A stretch of 47,492 nucleotides of DNA from Alphaproteobacteria bacterium (GTDB lineage Bacteria; Pseudomonadota; Alphaproteobacteria; Caulobacterales; Aquidulcibacteraceae). A program made the translations under genes and the position numbers. Positions 26,567-34,857 of this stretch are shown one piece after another. The stretch lies in NCBI GenBank assembly GCA_026400735.1, contig JAPLOL010000034.1, positions 1 to 47,492 on the forward strand, written 5' to 3'. Each line of letters begins with the position of its first letter. The stretch's first letter is position 1. The notes under the pieces are model-generated. The model was not told where the DNA came from, did not search any database, and saw only the letters and a program-made list of their open reading frames with translations.

Positions 26567-28018
26567 ATGAACCGGCCAATCCAACCGTCAATTGAAGAGA
26601 CGAAAGCGCGCATGGGCGCGATCCTCGAACTGCAGAAGCGCCTCCAGACGGGCAACGGCGCGCCGGACGTAAGACTGCGCAAGGATAGGCTAACGCGAGC
26701 GGTCAATCTCGTTCTCGCTCACAAGGACGAATTCTTGAGCGCGCTGAACGAGGACTTTGGCGCCCGGTCGCGAGATATGTCGCTGTTCACGGACCTTTCG
26801 GGCGCGGTAGGACCGCTGAAGCATGCGCGTGCGCATGTAGAAAAGTGGATGGCCCCGCAAAAGCGGAGTGTCACCCCGTCGGCCTTAGGACTTTTCGGTG
26901 CACGGGCCGAGGTGCGCTACCAGCCGAAGGGCGTTGTTGGCGTCATCTCCCCGTGGAATTTTCCTATCTCGCTCTCGTTCGACGCAATCGCCGGCGCTTT
27001 CGCGGCCGGCAATCGCGTGATGCTTAAGCTGTCCGAGCATACGCCGGCGACGTCGGCGCTCATGGCGCAAACAATCGACCTCTATTTCGATGAAGACGAA
27101 CTCGCAGTGATCAATGGCGGACCGGAAGTCGGCGCCGCGTTCGCAGGCCTCGCGTTCGATCATCTAATTTTCACGGGCGCGACGACGGTTGGACGTCACG
27201 TCATGCGCGCGGCGGCGGACAATCTCGTGCCGGTTACACTCGAATTGGGTGGCAAGTCGCCAGTCGTGATCAGCAAGAGTGCTGATCTGACAAAGACCGC
27301 TGCGCGCGTCATGACGGGCAAGACGATGAATGCGGGGCAAATCTGCTTGGCGCCCGATTACGTCTTGGCGCCGAAAGAGAGCATTCCGGAGTTCGTGGCG
27401 CAGTCGAAAGCGGCAGTTGCGAAGATGTATCCGACGCTCAAGGACAACGCCGACTACACAGCGGTGATCAACCAGCGTCACTACGAGCGCATAACTGGCC
27501 TCATCGCCGACGCCAAAGCGAAGGGCGGTGAGATCGTAACGATCAATCCTGCTAACGAGGATTTCAGCCAACAAGAGCATCGCAAGATTCCGCCGACGCT
27601 GATCCTCAATGCCACGGATGACATGCAGGTGATGCAGGAAGAGATCTTCGTGCCGGTGTTGCCGGTTCGAACGGTAGAATCTGTTGATGCCGCAATCAGC
27701 GAAATCAACGCGCGCCCGCGACCATTGGCGCTCTACTATTTTGGCGACGATGCCGATGAGACCGAGGCGCTGCTCAATCGCACCCATTCGGGCGGCGTGA
27801 CGATCAATGATGTGATCTTCCACTTTGCCATGGACGATCTGCCGTTCGGCGGCGTTGGCCCGTCGGGGATGGGCGCCTATCACGGGCATCGCGGCTTCGT
27901 GGAGTTCAGCCACGAGAAGGCGATCTACCGTCAGATCTCAGCCGAGCTGCTGGCGATGCTGCGCCCGCCTTACGGCGCGACGTTCCGCAAGCAGATGGCC
28001 GCGCGCCTCAAGCCGTAG
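26567..28018 (+). CDS. Coniferyl aldehyde dehydrogenase-type aldehyde dehydrogenase
   Basis: A 483-residue NAD(P)-dependent aldehyde dehydrogenase. The catalytic glutamate is E226 (LELGGKSP) and the catalytic cysteine C260 (NAGQICLAPDYVLAP). The NAD fold region is WNFPISLSFDAIAGAFAAGN. The C-terminal hydrophobic tail and the KTMNAGQICLAPDYV block fit the class 3 / coniferyl aldehyde dehydrogenase group. GGGAGG lies 7 bases before the ATG. It converges with the helicase gene, with only three bases between stops. The true substrate may be another aromatic or fatty aldehyde. Confidence 0.9.
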   Translation: MNRPIQPSIEETKARMGAILELQKRLQTGNGAPDVRLRKDRLTRAVNLVLAHKDEFLSALNEDFGARSRDMSLFTDLSGAVGPLKHARAHVEKWMAPQKRSVTPSALGLFGARAEVRYQPKGVVGVISPWNFPISLSFDAIAGAFAAGNRVMLKLSEHTPATSALMAQTIDLYFDEDELAVINGGPEVGAAFAGLAFDHLIFTGATTVGRHVMRAAADNLVPVTLELGGKSPVVISKSADLTKTAARVMTGKTMNAGQICLAPDYVLAPKESIPEFVAQSKAAVAKMYPTLKDNADYTAVINQRHYERITGLIADAKAKGGEIVTINPANEDFSQQEHRKIPPTLILNATDDMQVMQEEIFVPVLPVRTVESVDAAISEINARPRPLALYYFGDDADETEALLNRTHSGGVTINDVIFHFAMDDLPFGGVGPSGMGAYHGHRGFVEFSHEKAIYRQISAELLAMLRPPYGATFRKQMAARLKP

Positions 28019-28021
28019 AGC

Positions 28022-29605
28022 TTACTTCTTCGGTTTCAGGAACGCCGGCATGCTGTCACCGAAGCCGGTGACGGACGGGCCGTTATCGTCGCGTGGCGGG
28101 CGGCGTTCATCGCGGCGCGGCTGGTTGTTGCGGTTTTCTTGGTGCGGTTGATCTTCGCGGTCTTCACGTCGCGGTTGTTCTGCGCGTGGCTCTCGGCGCG
28201 GGGCGTCGTTGCGCCGGGGCTGGTCCTCGCGCCGTGCCGGGCGAGGTTCGGATTTCACTTCGGTGCGTTCAAGGGGTTCGGTTGAAGCGGTGGGGCGATC
28301 TTCGTCGCGCTTCACATACTTCTGCTTTTTCTCGCTGATGCGCTTGGAGTGCTCTTTCTTGAGCTCTTCAGCGCGACGGCCACGGCCGCCTGAATCGCGC
28401 GGGTCGCCGAGCGAGGCTTCGGGCAATCCTGGGACTTCAGCTTTCTCAATCGGCTTGCCGGTGAGCTTCTCGATTGCGTCGAGGCTCTTCTTGTCGCCGG
28501 GGCCGACGAGCGTGAACGACGCGCCCTGGCGGCCGGCGCGGCCGGTGCGGCCGATGCGGTGGACGTAATCGTCCGGGCTGCGCGGTGGCTCGTAATTGAA
28601 GACGTGGCTGACGTCCGGAACGTCGAGGCCGCGTGCGGCGACGTCGGACGCGATGAGGAATTGCAGATCGCCTGAGCGGAAGCGGTCGAGCGTTTTGGTG
28701 CGCAGGGATTGATCGAGGTCGCCGTGGATCGGCGCGGCGTTGAAGCCGTGGCGCTTGAGCGAAAGCGCGACGACATCGACGTCAGTCTTGCGATTGCAAA
28801 AGATGATCCCGTTCTTCACTTCGCCGGTGCCGGTCATCACGGCGCGCAAAGCGGCGCGGCGGGTGCGGGGATCTCCGCCTGGCAACATAACGACGCGTTG
28901 TGTGATGGTGCTGGCGGTGGTCGCCGGGCGCGAGGCTTCGATGCGCTTTGGGCTTGAGAGGAACGCCTCGGTGATGCGTGTGATTTCGGGCGGCATTGTT
29001 GCGGAGAAGAACAGCGTTTGGCGCGTGAACGGCGTCAATTTGAAAATGCGTTCGATGTCTGGGATGAAACCCATGTCGAGCATGCGATCGGCTTCGTCGA
29101 CCACCATGACTTGGACGCCAGTGAGCAAAAGCTTGCCGCGTTCGAAGTGATCGAGGAGGCGACCAGGTGTTGCGATCAGCACGTCGACGCCGCGTGCGAG
29201 CAGCGCGTCTTGGTCGCCGAATGACACGCCACCGATAAGAAGTGCTTTCGTGAGTTTTTGGTATTTGCCGTATTTGTCGAAGCCCTCGGCGACTTGCGCA
29301 GCGAGTTCGCGCGTCGGCTCGAGGATTAAGGTTCGCGGCATGCGCGCGCGGGCGCGGCCAGCGGCGAGGATGTCGATCATTGGTAGCGTGAAGGCGGCGG
29401 TTTTGCCGGTGCCGGTTTGGGCGATGCCGAGTATGTCTCGGCCTTTCAACACTTCGGGGATCGCCGCAGCTTGGATCGGGGTTGGCGTGTTGTAGCCGCC
29501 TTCCTTCACCGCGCGCAGCGTTTCGGCGGAGAGGCCGAGATCGTCGAAGGTGATTTGGGTTTTGGCTTCAGGTGCGCTCTCAGGCGCGGAATTTTCAGAG
29601 GACAT
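28022..29605 (-). CDS. DEAD-box RNA helicase, RhlE-like
   Basis: A 527-residue DEAD-box helicase. Motifs in order: Q motif TPIQAAAIPEVL, motif I AQTGTGKTAAF, Ia EPTRELAAQ, II VDEADRMLDMGF, III SATMP, V SDVAARGLDVPDV, VI HRIGRTGRAG. The last 150 residues are a disordered Arg/Glu/Pro-rich tail ending FLKPKK, like the tail of the DUF4167 protein. Such helicases unwind structured RNA and often join degradosomes. The 209 bases between this gene and the next contain no gene that I can see and may be its leader and promoter. Confidence 0.94.
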   Translation of the reverse strand: MSSENSAPESAPEAKTQITFDDLGLSAETLRAVKEGGYNTPTPIQAAAIPEVLKGRDILGIAQTGTGKTAAFTLPMIDILAAGRARARMPRTLILEPTRELAAQVAEGFDKYGKYQKLTKALLIGGVSFGDQDALLARGVDVLIATPGRLLDHFERGKLLLTGVQVMVVDEADRMLDMGFIPDIERIFKLTPFTRQTLFFSATMPPEITRITEAFLSSPKRIEASRPATTASTITQRVVMLPGGDPRTRRAALRAVMTGTGEVKNGIIFCNRKTDVDVVALSLKRHGFNAAPIHGDLDQSLRTKTLDRFRSGDLQFLIASDVAARGLDVPDVSHVFNYEPPRSPDDYVHRIGRTGRAGRQGASFTLVGPGDKKSLDAIEKLTGKPIEKAEVPGLPEASLGDPRDSGGRGRRAEELKKEHSKRISEKKQKYVKRDEDRPTASTEPLERTEVKSEPRPARREDQPRRNDAPRREPRAEQPRREDREDQPHQENRNNQPRRDERRPPRDDNGPSVTGFGDSMPAFLKPKK

Positions 29606-29814
29606 TCAATCTCACTTGGGGGCCGCTTGTTCGCGCAAGGCGCGAGTGGGCAGGCCGCTTGGTTGGCGCCATACGCCTCGCGTCTCCGGATTGAGGTGAG
29701 CGGGCGTCCAGCAAGGGCGAGCACGCCCTCGGGCGCGCACAACGGACAGCGCGCAAATGGGGGGATTTCACCCAAAAGTCAATGAATGTCGCGTCTGGGC
29801 GGCGTGTTGCGTGC

Positions 29815-30003
29815 CTAAGTGGCCGTCTCCAACGCCGCCACCACCGTCGCGACACTGCCTACGACCGTCTCGGTGGAGGCGATCCCGCGAAAGAGAATGA
29901 TGGTCTTGCCGTGACTGTCTCGAACGGCGGCGACTTCTGCCGGATTGATGTGGACCTCAAGTCGGGGATCTGCGGCAGAAACGAACTTAACGAACCTGGC
30001 CAT
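29815..30003 (-). CDS. Small conserved-looking hypothetical protein (62 aa)
   Basis: A 62-residue protein with a beta-rich pattern (RFVKFVSAADPRLEVHINP, TIILFRGIASTETVVGS) ending in an alanine/valine helix. I do not recognise it. The ATG at 30003 is chosen because AGGAG lies 7 bases upstream; a longer in-frame ORF from 30072 lacks such a site. It is divergent from the small-gene cluster, with 235 bases between. Confidence 0.68.
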   Translation of the reverse strand: MARFVKFVSAADPRLEVHINPAEVAAVRDSHGKTIILFRGIASTETVVGSVATVVAALETAT

Positions 30004-30130
30004 GCGCGGCTCCTGCCGAATCGAACTCGGGCAACCCTTATGAGCGCCGTCGCGCACGATTGCTTGGTCCAAATAGAAATACCGCTCTGAACCAACGTAC
30101 TGCGCCTCAATGCAGAATATCCGACACTAA

Positions 30131-30151
30131 GGCGCGAACAGTGCTAGCGTC
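30131..30151 (+). promoter_or_regulatory. Shared GTGCTA-type promoter motif, copy 3
   Basis: The sequence fits GGCnCGAAnnGTGCTARYG, sharing GTGCTAGCG exactly with copy 1. It lies 87 bases before the first gene of the small-gene cluster. Confidence 0.45.
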
Positions 30152-30238
30152 AGATCATCAGCAACAAGAACCACTGCGTGCGCCTCCCGCGACGGGAGGG
30201 CGTGATCGCATGCGCGTTTGAGAGCGTCAGGACAGAAC

Positions 30239-30445
30239 ATGCCGATCCCAGGCGAAATGCTAAAACGCGGATGGGGTGTCTTGCGCCTGCAGCCTTGGCA
30301 TCTCGCCGGCGTCTTCTCATCCAGCGTCGAAGCGGAGAGTTTGGCTCTCGCGCTGGGCTCCGCCTACACGATCAAATATGGCGAACACAAACCAGGCTCG
30401 TCCGACTTCGATTTCGCGAATTCTCCGGCGTCACCATCAGTTTGA
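30239..30445 (+). CDS. Small hypothetical protein (68 aa), first of a small-gene cluster
   Basis: A 68-residue protein with WGVLRLQPWHLAGVFSSS, an alanine/leucine helix, then YTIKYGEHKPGSSDFDF. This is a compact beta-alpha-beta pattern and resembles small proteins of unknown function seen in alphaproteobacteria (from memory, unverified). The ATG at 30239 is preceded by AGGA at 6 bases. The next gene starts 11 bases downstream. Confidence 0.65.
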   Translation: MPIPGEMLKRGWGVLRLQPWHLAGVFSSSVEAESLALALGSAYTIKYGEHKPGSSDFDFANSPASPSV

Positions 30446-30456
30446 GAGGAAGCCCA

Positions 30457-30666
30457 GTGGCCTTCATTGTAAATTCCTCGCCGGGTGCAGGCCTTCGCTT
30501 CGAGCCAAGCGCGACGTTGCCAGACGCCAACGCTGCGCTGGGATGGGCTTCTGCGTTAGAGCGGCGCGGCATGCGTCTCATACGAATTCGGGACACGGTG
30601 AGTGGCGCGATATTCGATCAACGCGCTCTGCGTGATGAGATCAAAAGACTGCAGGCGATTGGGTGA
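30457..30666 (+). CDS. Small hypothetical protein (69 aa)
   Basis: A 69-residue protein: a short beta segment (AFIVNSSPGAGLRFEPS), then a helix and strand with NAALGWASALERRGMRLIRI, then a second helix. It is unrecognised. The GTG at 30457 is chosen because GAGAGGA lies 6 bases before it; the long in-frame ORF from 30178 would overlap the preceding gene. Its stop overlaps the next start (GTGA). Confidence 0.65.
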   Translation: MAFIVNSSPGAGLRFEPSATLPDANAALGWASALERRGMRLIRIRDTVSGAIFDQRALRDEIKRLQAIG

Positions 30667-30857
30667 GCAAACTCAAACTGCTGCAGGACTCCACGGCAGC
30701 TGACAAAGCGTGGATGACGGAAGTCCGCAATGTCTTCGGCGAGCGGGACGCCGGCATGGCGCGATTTCATGGGCGCGCGACAGGCGAGCCGGGAACGCGG
30801 CTGCGCGAACTCTACGATTGCTACGTCAAGGCGCGCGACGCCTACGAGGCGCAATAA
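30663..30857 (+). CDS. Small hypothetical protein (64 aa)
   Basis: A 64-residue mostly helical, charged protein with no signal peptide (SKLKLLQDSTAADKAWMTE to RELYDCYVKARDAYEAQ). It is unrecognised. GTG start, coupled by a 4-base overlap to the preceding gene and 27 bases ahead of the fasciclin gene. Confidence 0.62.
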   Translation: MSKLKLLQDSTAADKAWMTEVRNVFGERDAGMARFHGRATGEPGTRLRELYDCYVKARDAYEAQ

Positions 30858-30884
30858 CAACTTAAGCGCTCATGGAGCGTCAGA

Positions 30885-31346
30885 ATGGTGCGGTGCGCCG
30901 AGGAGCGAATGAACGTGAGCGCATTGTCTGTTGTCAGCGTGGCGGATCGAGCCGGTTTTCATGTTTTCGCGGCGGCGCTGCGATCGAGTGACTATTTCAA
31001 CCTGCTGGAGGGCGCTGGGCCGTTCACGGTTTTTGCGCCTTCGGACGTTGCGTTCGCCGCCTTGTCCGACACTGCGCGCGACACGCTTCTCTATCAAGAT
31101 CGGGAACGCCTGCGTCTCGTGCTCGGCTATCACATCGCCGCGGGAAAAGTTGCGACGGCGCGGCTTATGGGCAAGCGCATTCGCGGCGTGATGCAGGCTG
31201 GTGGTGACGTCATCATCGATGGTCGCGCTGATCTACGCGTGAACGATGCGGACGTGATCAAGGCAGATTTGATGGCGCGTAACGGGGTCGTACATGGCAT
31301 CGACGCGTTGCTATCACCGCGCAAAGCCGCCGTTGCTATCTCTTGA
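30885..31346 (+). CDS. Fasciclin (FAS1) domain protein without signal peptide
   Basis: A 153-residue protein made of a single FAS1 domain: FHVFAAALRSSDYFNLLEG and GPFTVFAPSDVAFAAL form the H1-type block, and VHGIDALLSP closes the H2-type block. Most bacterial FAS1 proteins are exported for adhesion, but no signal peptide or lipobox is visible here, so it may be cytoplasmic. GGAG lies 7 bases before the ATG at 30885; ATG at 30909 is an alternative. Its stop overlaps the cold-shock-like gene. Confidence 0.9.
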   Translation: MVRCAEERMNVSALSVVSVADRAGFHVFAAALRSSDYFNLLEGAGPFTVFAPSDVAFAALSDTARDTLLYQDRERLRLVLGYHIAAGKVATARLMGKRIRGVMQAGGDVIIDGRADLRVNDADVIKADLMARNGVVHGIDALLSPRKAAVAIS

Positions 31347-31549
31347 AAGGCGCCATCAAGTCATACGATCCGCGGCGGGGCTCGGGTATCATCGCGCGCG
31401 ATGATGGGCGCCCGGACGTGATGTTCTACGCCAACGAGCTGGAGAACGCCGGCCTCGCACGCGTGGCGAGTGGTGAGCGGATAAGCTTTGACGTGAAGAC
31501 AGATCTCGCGCTCAAGCGGTCGTTCGCTGTGAACTTGAGCAAGCTCTGA
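31343..31549 (+). CDS. Degenerate cold-shock domain protein
   Basis: A 68-residue protein with the cold-shock domain outline: GAIKSYDPRRGSGIIARDDG, DVMFYANELENAG, and GERISFDV. The RNA-binding aromatics are largely lost: KWF is KSY, the RNP1 core GYGFI is GSGII, and RNP2 FVHIS is FYANE. It may no longer bind RNA as usual. TTG start overlapping the fasciclin stop (TTGA); no other start fits. It converges on parE, with three bases between stops. Confidence 0.8.
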   Translation: MKGAIKSYDPRRGSGIIARDDGRPDVMFYANELENAGLARVASGERISFDVKTDLALKRSFAVNLSKL

Positions 31550-31552
31550 CGA

Positions 31553-33589
31553 CTAGACGTCCACATCTTCCACGAACTTTGCGTTCGCTTGGATGTAGTC
31601 GAAGCGCTTCTCGGCTTTTTTGCCCATCAGCGTTTCGATCAAGATTTCGAAGTCCGGCGCACCGCTATCGTCCAGCACCACACGCGCGAGGGTGCGCGTG
31701 GCCGGGTTCATCGTCGTGTCCTTCAAGTCCGCCGGCATCATTTCGCCGAGGCCTTTGAAGCGTGAGATGTCGGTCTTGCGGCCTTTGAACTCTCCGTTGA
31801 GCAGCGCTTCTTTGTGCGCATCGTCGCGGGCGTAGATGCTCTCTTTGCCAGCGGTGATGCGATAGAGCGGCGGCATCGCAAGGAAGAGACGGCCAGCACG
31901 GATCAGCGCCGGCATCTGCTTGTGGAAGTAGGTGATCAGCAATGACGCGATGTGGGCGCCGTCGACGTCGGCGTCGGTCATGATGATCACGCGCTCATAG
32001 CGCAGATCATCGAGCTTGAACTTGGCGCCCATCTGAACGCCGAGCGCGAGGGCGAGATCGGCGAGTTCTTGGTTGCCGCTCATCTTCTCGGCGCCGGCGC
32101 TGGCGACGTTCAAGATTTTGCCACGCAATGGCAGGATCGCTTGTGTCTCACGCGAGCGCGCTTGCTTGGCGGAGCCGCCGGCCGAGTCACCCTCGACCAG
32201 GAAGATTTCCGTGTCTTTGTCGCCTGCGCGTGAGCAATCGGCGAGCTTGCCCGGGAGGCGAAGCTTGCGCGTTGCGCTTTGGCGGGAGACTTCTTTCTCC
32301 TTGCGCCGCCGCATGCGGTCCTCGGCTTGCTGGATGCACCAATCTAGGAGGCGTTGTGCTTCCTGGGTGTTGGCGCCGAGCCAGTGGTCGAACGGGTCAC
32401 GGACAGCGTTCTCAACGATCTTCGCGGCTTCCGTCGAGACCAGGCGACCTTTGGTTTGGCCTTCGAACTGTGGTTCGCGGATGAATACAGAGACAAGACC
32501 TGCGCCGGTGTTCATCACGTCTTCCTGCGTGATGACGGAAGCTTTCTTGTTGTTGCGCAGCTCAGCGTAAGCACGAAGGCCCTTGGCGATCGCGGCGCGG
32601 AAGCCGGCTTCGTGGAAGCCGCCGTCTGGCGTGTAGACGGTGTTGCAATAGGAGCGGAGGAAGCCGTCGGCTTCGCCGAAGCCATCGCTCACCCATGTGA
32701 TTGCCCACTCGACGCGTCCGTGCGGACTGTCCTTATCGGTCTTGCCGGAAAACGGCTCGTTGACGACGGCGCGCTTGGACTTGGTGAGTTCAGCCAAAAA
32801 GTCTGCGAGGCCGTTCGGGAAGTGAAGGATCTGCTCTGCTGGCGTGTCGTCCTTGATCAGTTCAGGAGCGCACTTCCAACGGATCTGCGTGCCGCGCTGA
32901 AGGTACGCTTTCGAGCGCGCCATCTGGAAAAGCCGCGCCGGCTTGAACGCGGCGCCTTTGCCAAAGATTTCCGCGTCGGGATGGAAGCGCACAGTCGTGC
33001 CGCGACGATTGTGAGCAGGGCCGACTTCGACGAGCTTCGAGGTCGGCGTGCCGCGGGAGAATGTCTGGCGATAGAGTTTGCGATCGCGAGCGACCTCGAC
33101 TTCGACTTTGTCGGAGAGCGCGTTCACGACAGAAACGCCGACGCCGTGAAGGCCGCCTGACGTGTGATAAACCTTGCCCGAAAACTTTCCGCCCGCGTGC
33201 AGCACGGTCATGATGATTTCGAGTGCAGACTTCTTCGGAAACTTCGGGTGCGGGTCGACAGGCATGCCACGACCGTTGTCGGTTACGCGAAGCGTTCCGT
33301 CGGCTTCGAGTTCCACTTCGATGCGATCAGCGAATCCCGCGACCGCTTCGTCCATCGAGTTATCGAGCACTTCGGCGAAGAGGTGGTGCAGCGCGCGTTC
33401 ATCTACGCCGCCGATATACATACCCGGACGTTTGCGAACCGGTTCGAGTCCTTCGAGAACTTCGATGTCCTTGGCGGTATAGCCGCCAGCTGCAGCGGGA
33501 GGCGCTTCGCTCCCACCGAAGAGGTTGTCGTCCCAGAGTTTGTCATCGCCGTCTTTGGGCATCGAAGATTTCTTCTGCGCTTGCGCCAT
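31553..33589 (-). CDS. parE: DNA topoisomerase IV subunit B
   Basis: A 678-residue type IIA topoisomerase B subunit. The ATPase domain shows VLDNSMDEAVAG, TDNGRGMPV and GGLHGVGVSVVNAL. The TOPRIM domain shows FLVEGDSAGGSAKQARSR and DADVDGAHI. The length and the absence of the long GyrB insertion favour ParE over GyrB. It decatenates sister chromosomes together with ParC, which is not in the window. AAGGA lies 6 bases before the ATG. Confidence 0.93.
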   Translation of the reverse strand: MAQAQKKSSMPKDGDDKLWDDNLFGGSEAPPAAAGGYTAKDIEVLEGLEPVRKRPGMYIGGVDERALHHLFAEVLDNSMDEAVAGFADRIEVELEADGTLRVTDNGRGMPVDPHPKFPKKSALEIIMTVLHAGGKFSGKVYHTSGGLHGVGVSVVNALSDKVEVEVARDRKLYRQTFSRGTPTSKLVEVGPAHNRRGTTVRFHPDAEIFGKGAAFKPARLFQMARSKAYLQRGTQIRWKCAPELIKDDTPAEQILHFPNGLADFLAELTKSKRAVVNEPFSGKTDKDSPHGRVEWAITWVSDGFGEADGFLRSYCNTVYTPDGGFHEAGFRAAIAKGLRAYAELRNNKKASVITQEDVMNTGAGLVSVFIREPQFEGQTKGRLVSTEAAKIVENAVRDPFDHWLGANTQEAQRLLDWCIQQAEDRMRRRKEKEVSRQSATRKLRLPGKLADCSRAGDKDTEIFLVEGDSAGGSAKQARSRETQAILPLRGKILNVASAGAEKMSGNQELADLALALGVQMGAKFKLDDLRYERVIIMTDADVDGAHIASLLITYFHKQMPALIRAGRLFLAMPPLYRITAGKESIYARDDAHKEALLNGEFKGRKTDISRFKGLGEMMPADLKDTTMNPATRTLARVVLDDSGAPDFEILIETLMGKKAEKRFDYIQANAKFVEDVDV

Positions 33590-33697
33590 GGACGTTCCTT
33601 AAGGCGCTTCGTGCGCCTCCAGCAATGCTTTGACCTGCGTAGGAACCGAACAGGCTTCGGTATCCGGGGAGTAAACGACCCGTTGTGGGCGAATTAA

Positions 33698-33762
33698 GTG
33701 TCCTTACGGACACGGCGTGGTGCGCCGGGCAGCCAATGGCAGCTCCTGACGAAACCTCGTCA
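33698..33762. other. Two short perfect hairpins in the parE/beta-barrel divergent region
   Basis: gtgtcc-ttac-ggacac (33698-33713) and tgacga-aacc-tcgtca (33747-33762) are perfect 6-bp inverted repeats with 4-base gaps. They lie in the 238-base region between the divergent parE and beta-barrel genes. They could be operators or leader RNA hairpins; no T tract follows either, so terminators are unlikely. Confidence 0.4.
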
Positions 33763-33827
33763 CGTCTAAGCGGTTGGGTCGCACGTCGACGGCATGCGGG
33801 GGCCGCTCAGGACGAGGAGCAGCAAGC

Positions 33828-34304
33828 ATGAAGAAGTTCACGATAATGGCCGCAGTAGCGGCGGCAGCACTGATGGCCGTTCCGGCTGTTGCGCATGCGG
33901 AATGGTACGCGGGCGCGGCATATACCCAATACGATTTGAACGGAGCGGAAGTCGGCGGCGCGACGGGCCGTCTGGGCTATCGCTTCAATCCCAACTTCGC
34001 AGTTGAGGGCGAAGGCACGGTAGGCGTCGATGACGACCAAGGTGTGGAACTCAACCATGCAGTAGGGGCGTATGCGGTAGGCATCCTGCCGATCGGCGCC
34101 GGCTTCTCGGCTCACGGCCGCGTTGGCTATCAAACCATGGAAGTTGACACACCGCTGGGCGATGCGGACGACGACGGCGTCGCTTACGGCGGCGGCGTGT
34201 CTTGGCAGGCAACACCGGGCATTGGCATCCGCGCCGACTACACCCGCATGGAAGGGGACCTCGACTCCGACGCGATTTCGCTCGGAGCGGCGTTCAACTT
34301 CTAA
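33828..34304 (+). CDS. Small outer-membrane beta-barrel protein
   Basis: A 158-residue exported protein. The signal peptide runs to about residue 24 (ending PAVAHA before EWYAG). The mature part alternates strands typical of an 8-stranded OmpA/OmpW/Ail-type barrel (GRLGYRFNPNFAVEGEGTVG, GYAVGILPIG-like segments) and ends in phenylalanine (AAFNF), the usual outer-membrane sorting signal. Several turns carry Asp clusters (VDDDQG, DADDDG) that could bind calcium. GAGGAG lies 8 bases before the ATG at 33828. Confidence 0.85.
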   Translation: MKKFTIMAAVAAAALMAVPAVAHAEWYAGAAYTQYDLNGAEVGGATGRLGYRFNPNFAVEGEGTVGVDDDQGVELNHAVGAYAVGILPIGAGFSAHGRVGYQTMEVDTPLGDADDDGVAYGGGVSWQATPGIGIRADYTRMEGDLDSDAISLGAAFNF

Positions 34305-34329
34305 GGTTCAGCAGAATGTGAAGCGCGGT

Positions 34330-34353
34330 GGGCCAGGGCTGATGCTCTGGCCC
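34330..34353 (+). terminator. Hairpin terminator after the beta-barrel gene
   Basis: A 10-bp stem (gggccagggc with gctctggccc, one G-U pair) closes a TGAT loop 25 bases after the stop codon. No strong T tract follows, only gcttgcc. Confidence 0.6.
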
Positions 34354-34418
34354 GCTTGCCTTGCGCGGGGGCGGGCCCGTAGGTTGCGGGCGAGGGACAT
34401 CCAATCGGAGCTGGCGTG

Positions 34419-34784
34419 ATGAGATATGTTTTGGCGGCGGCGTTGTTTGCCGCGTTCACCGTGACCGCGCAGGCTCAAGACACCACTACACCGGCGGCGC
34501 CGGTTCCGGCATCCAGCTGCCCGGCGCTGACTCCCGGCCCGACGGCGCCCGATCCAGCGCATGCAACTGCGGATCAGATGAATGCCGCCGTTCAGGGATA
34601 CAGCGCCTGGCAAGCGGCGACTCAAACAGCGGTCGATTGCCGCAACGCGGAGCGCCGCTCGCTCAATGCGCAACTGCAGGCACGCACGGCCGAACTTCAA
34701 GCCGCGCAAACGGCGAACCAAGCGGCGGCCGCTGCTTTCCAAGCGCAACTCGACGCGTTCCACGCGCGCCGCAATCGCCACTAA
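34419..34784 (+). CDS. Secreted alanine/glutamine-rich helical protein
   Basis: A 121-residue exported protein with a cleavable signal (MRYVLAAALFAAFTVTAQAQ). A Pro/Thr-rich linker with one cysteine is followed by a long Ala/Gln/Arg helix (about residues 60-115) with coiled-coil character and a second cysteine (VDCRNAERR). The function is unknown. GGAG lies 8 bases before this ATG; a GTG three bases earlier is also possible. It ends just before a strong terminator. Confidence 0.72.
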   Translation: MRYVLAAALFAAFTVTAQAQDTTTPAAPVPASSCPALTPGPTAPDPAHATADQMNAAVQGYSAWQAATQTAVDCRNAERRSLNAQLQARTAELQAAQTANQAAAAAFQAQLDAFHARRNRH

Positions 34785-34811
34785 GCGCTAGTTGCTGACT
34801 ACAAACGAGTA

Positions 34812-34835
34812 AGGCCGGAGATCGCTCTCCGGCCT
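34812..34835. terminator. Bidirectional intrinsic terminator
   Basis: A perfect 10-bp stem, aggccggaga/tctccggcct, with a 4-base loop lies between convergent genes ending at 34784 (+) and 34858 (-). It is followed on the plus strand by the T-rich gctttgttattt and on the minus strand by ttactcg. Confidence 0.88.
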
Positions 34836-34857
34836 GCTTTGTTATTTCGTCGAAAAT

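Noticed and set aside
30178..30456. N-terminal extension of the 69-residue small gene
   Set aside because: It overlaps the 68-residue gene out of frame, is Arg-rich, and the GTG at 30457 has a good ribosome binding site.
32354..33160. Long open frame antisense to parE
   Set aside because: ParE is certain in the other strand; the antisense frame shows no motif or ribosome binding site and follows from high GC codon bias.
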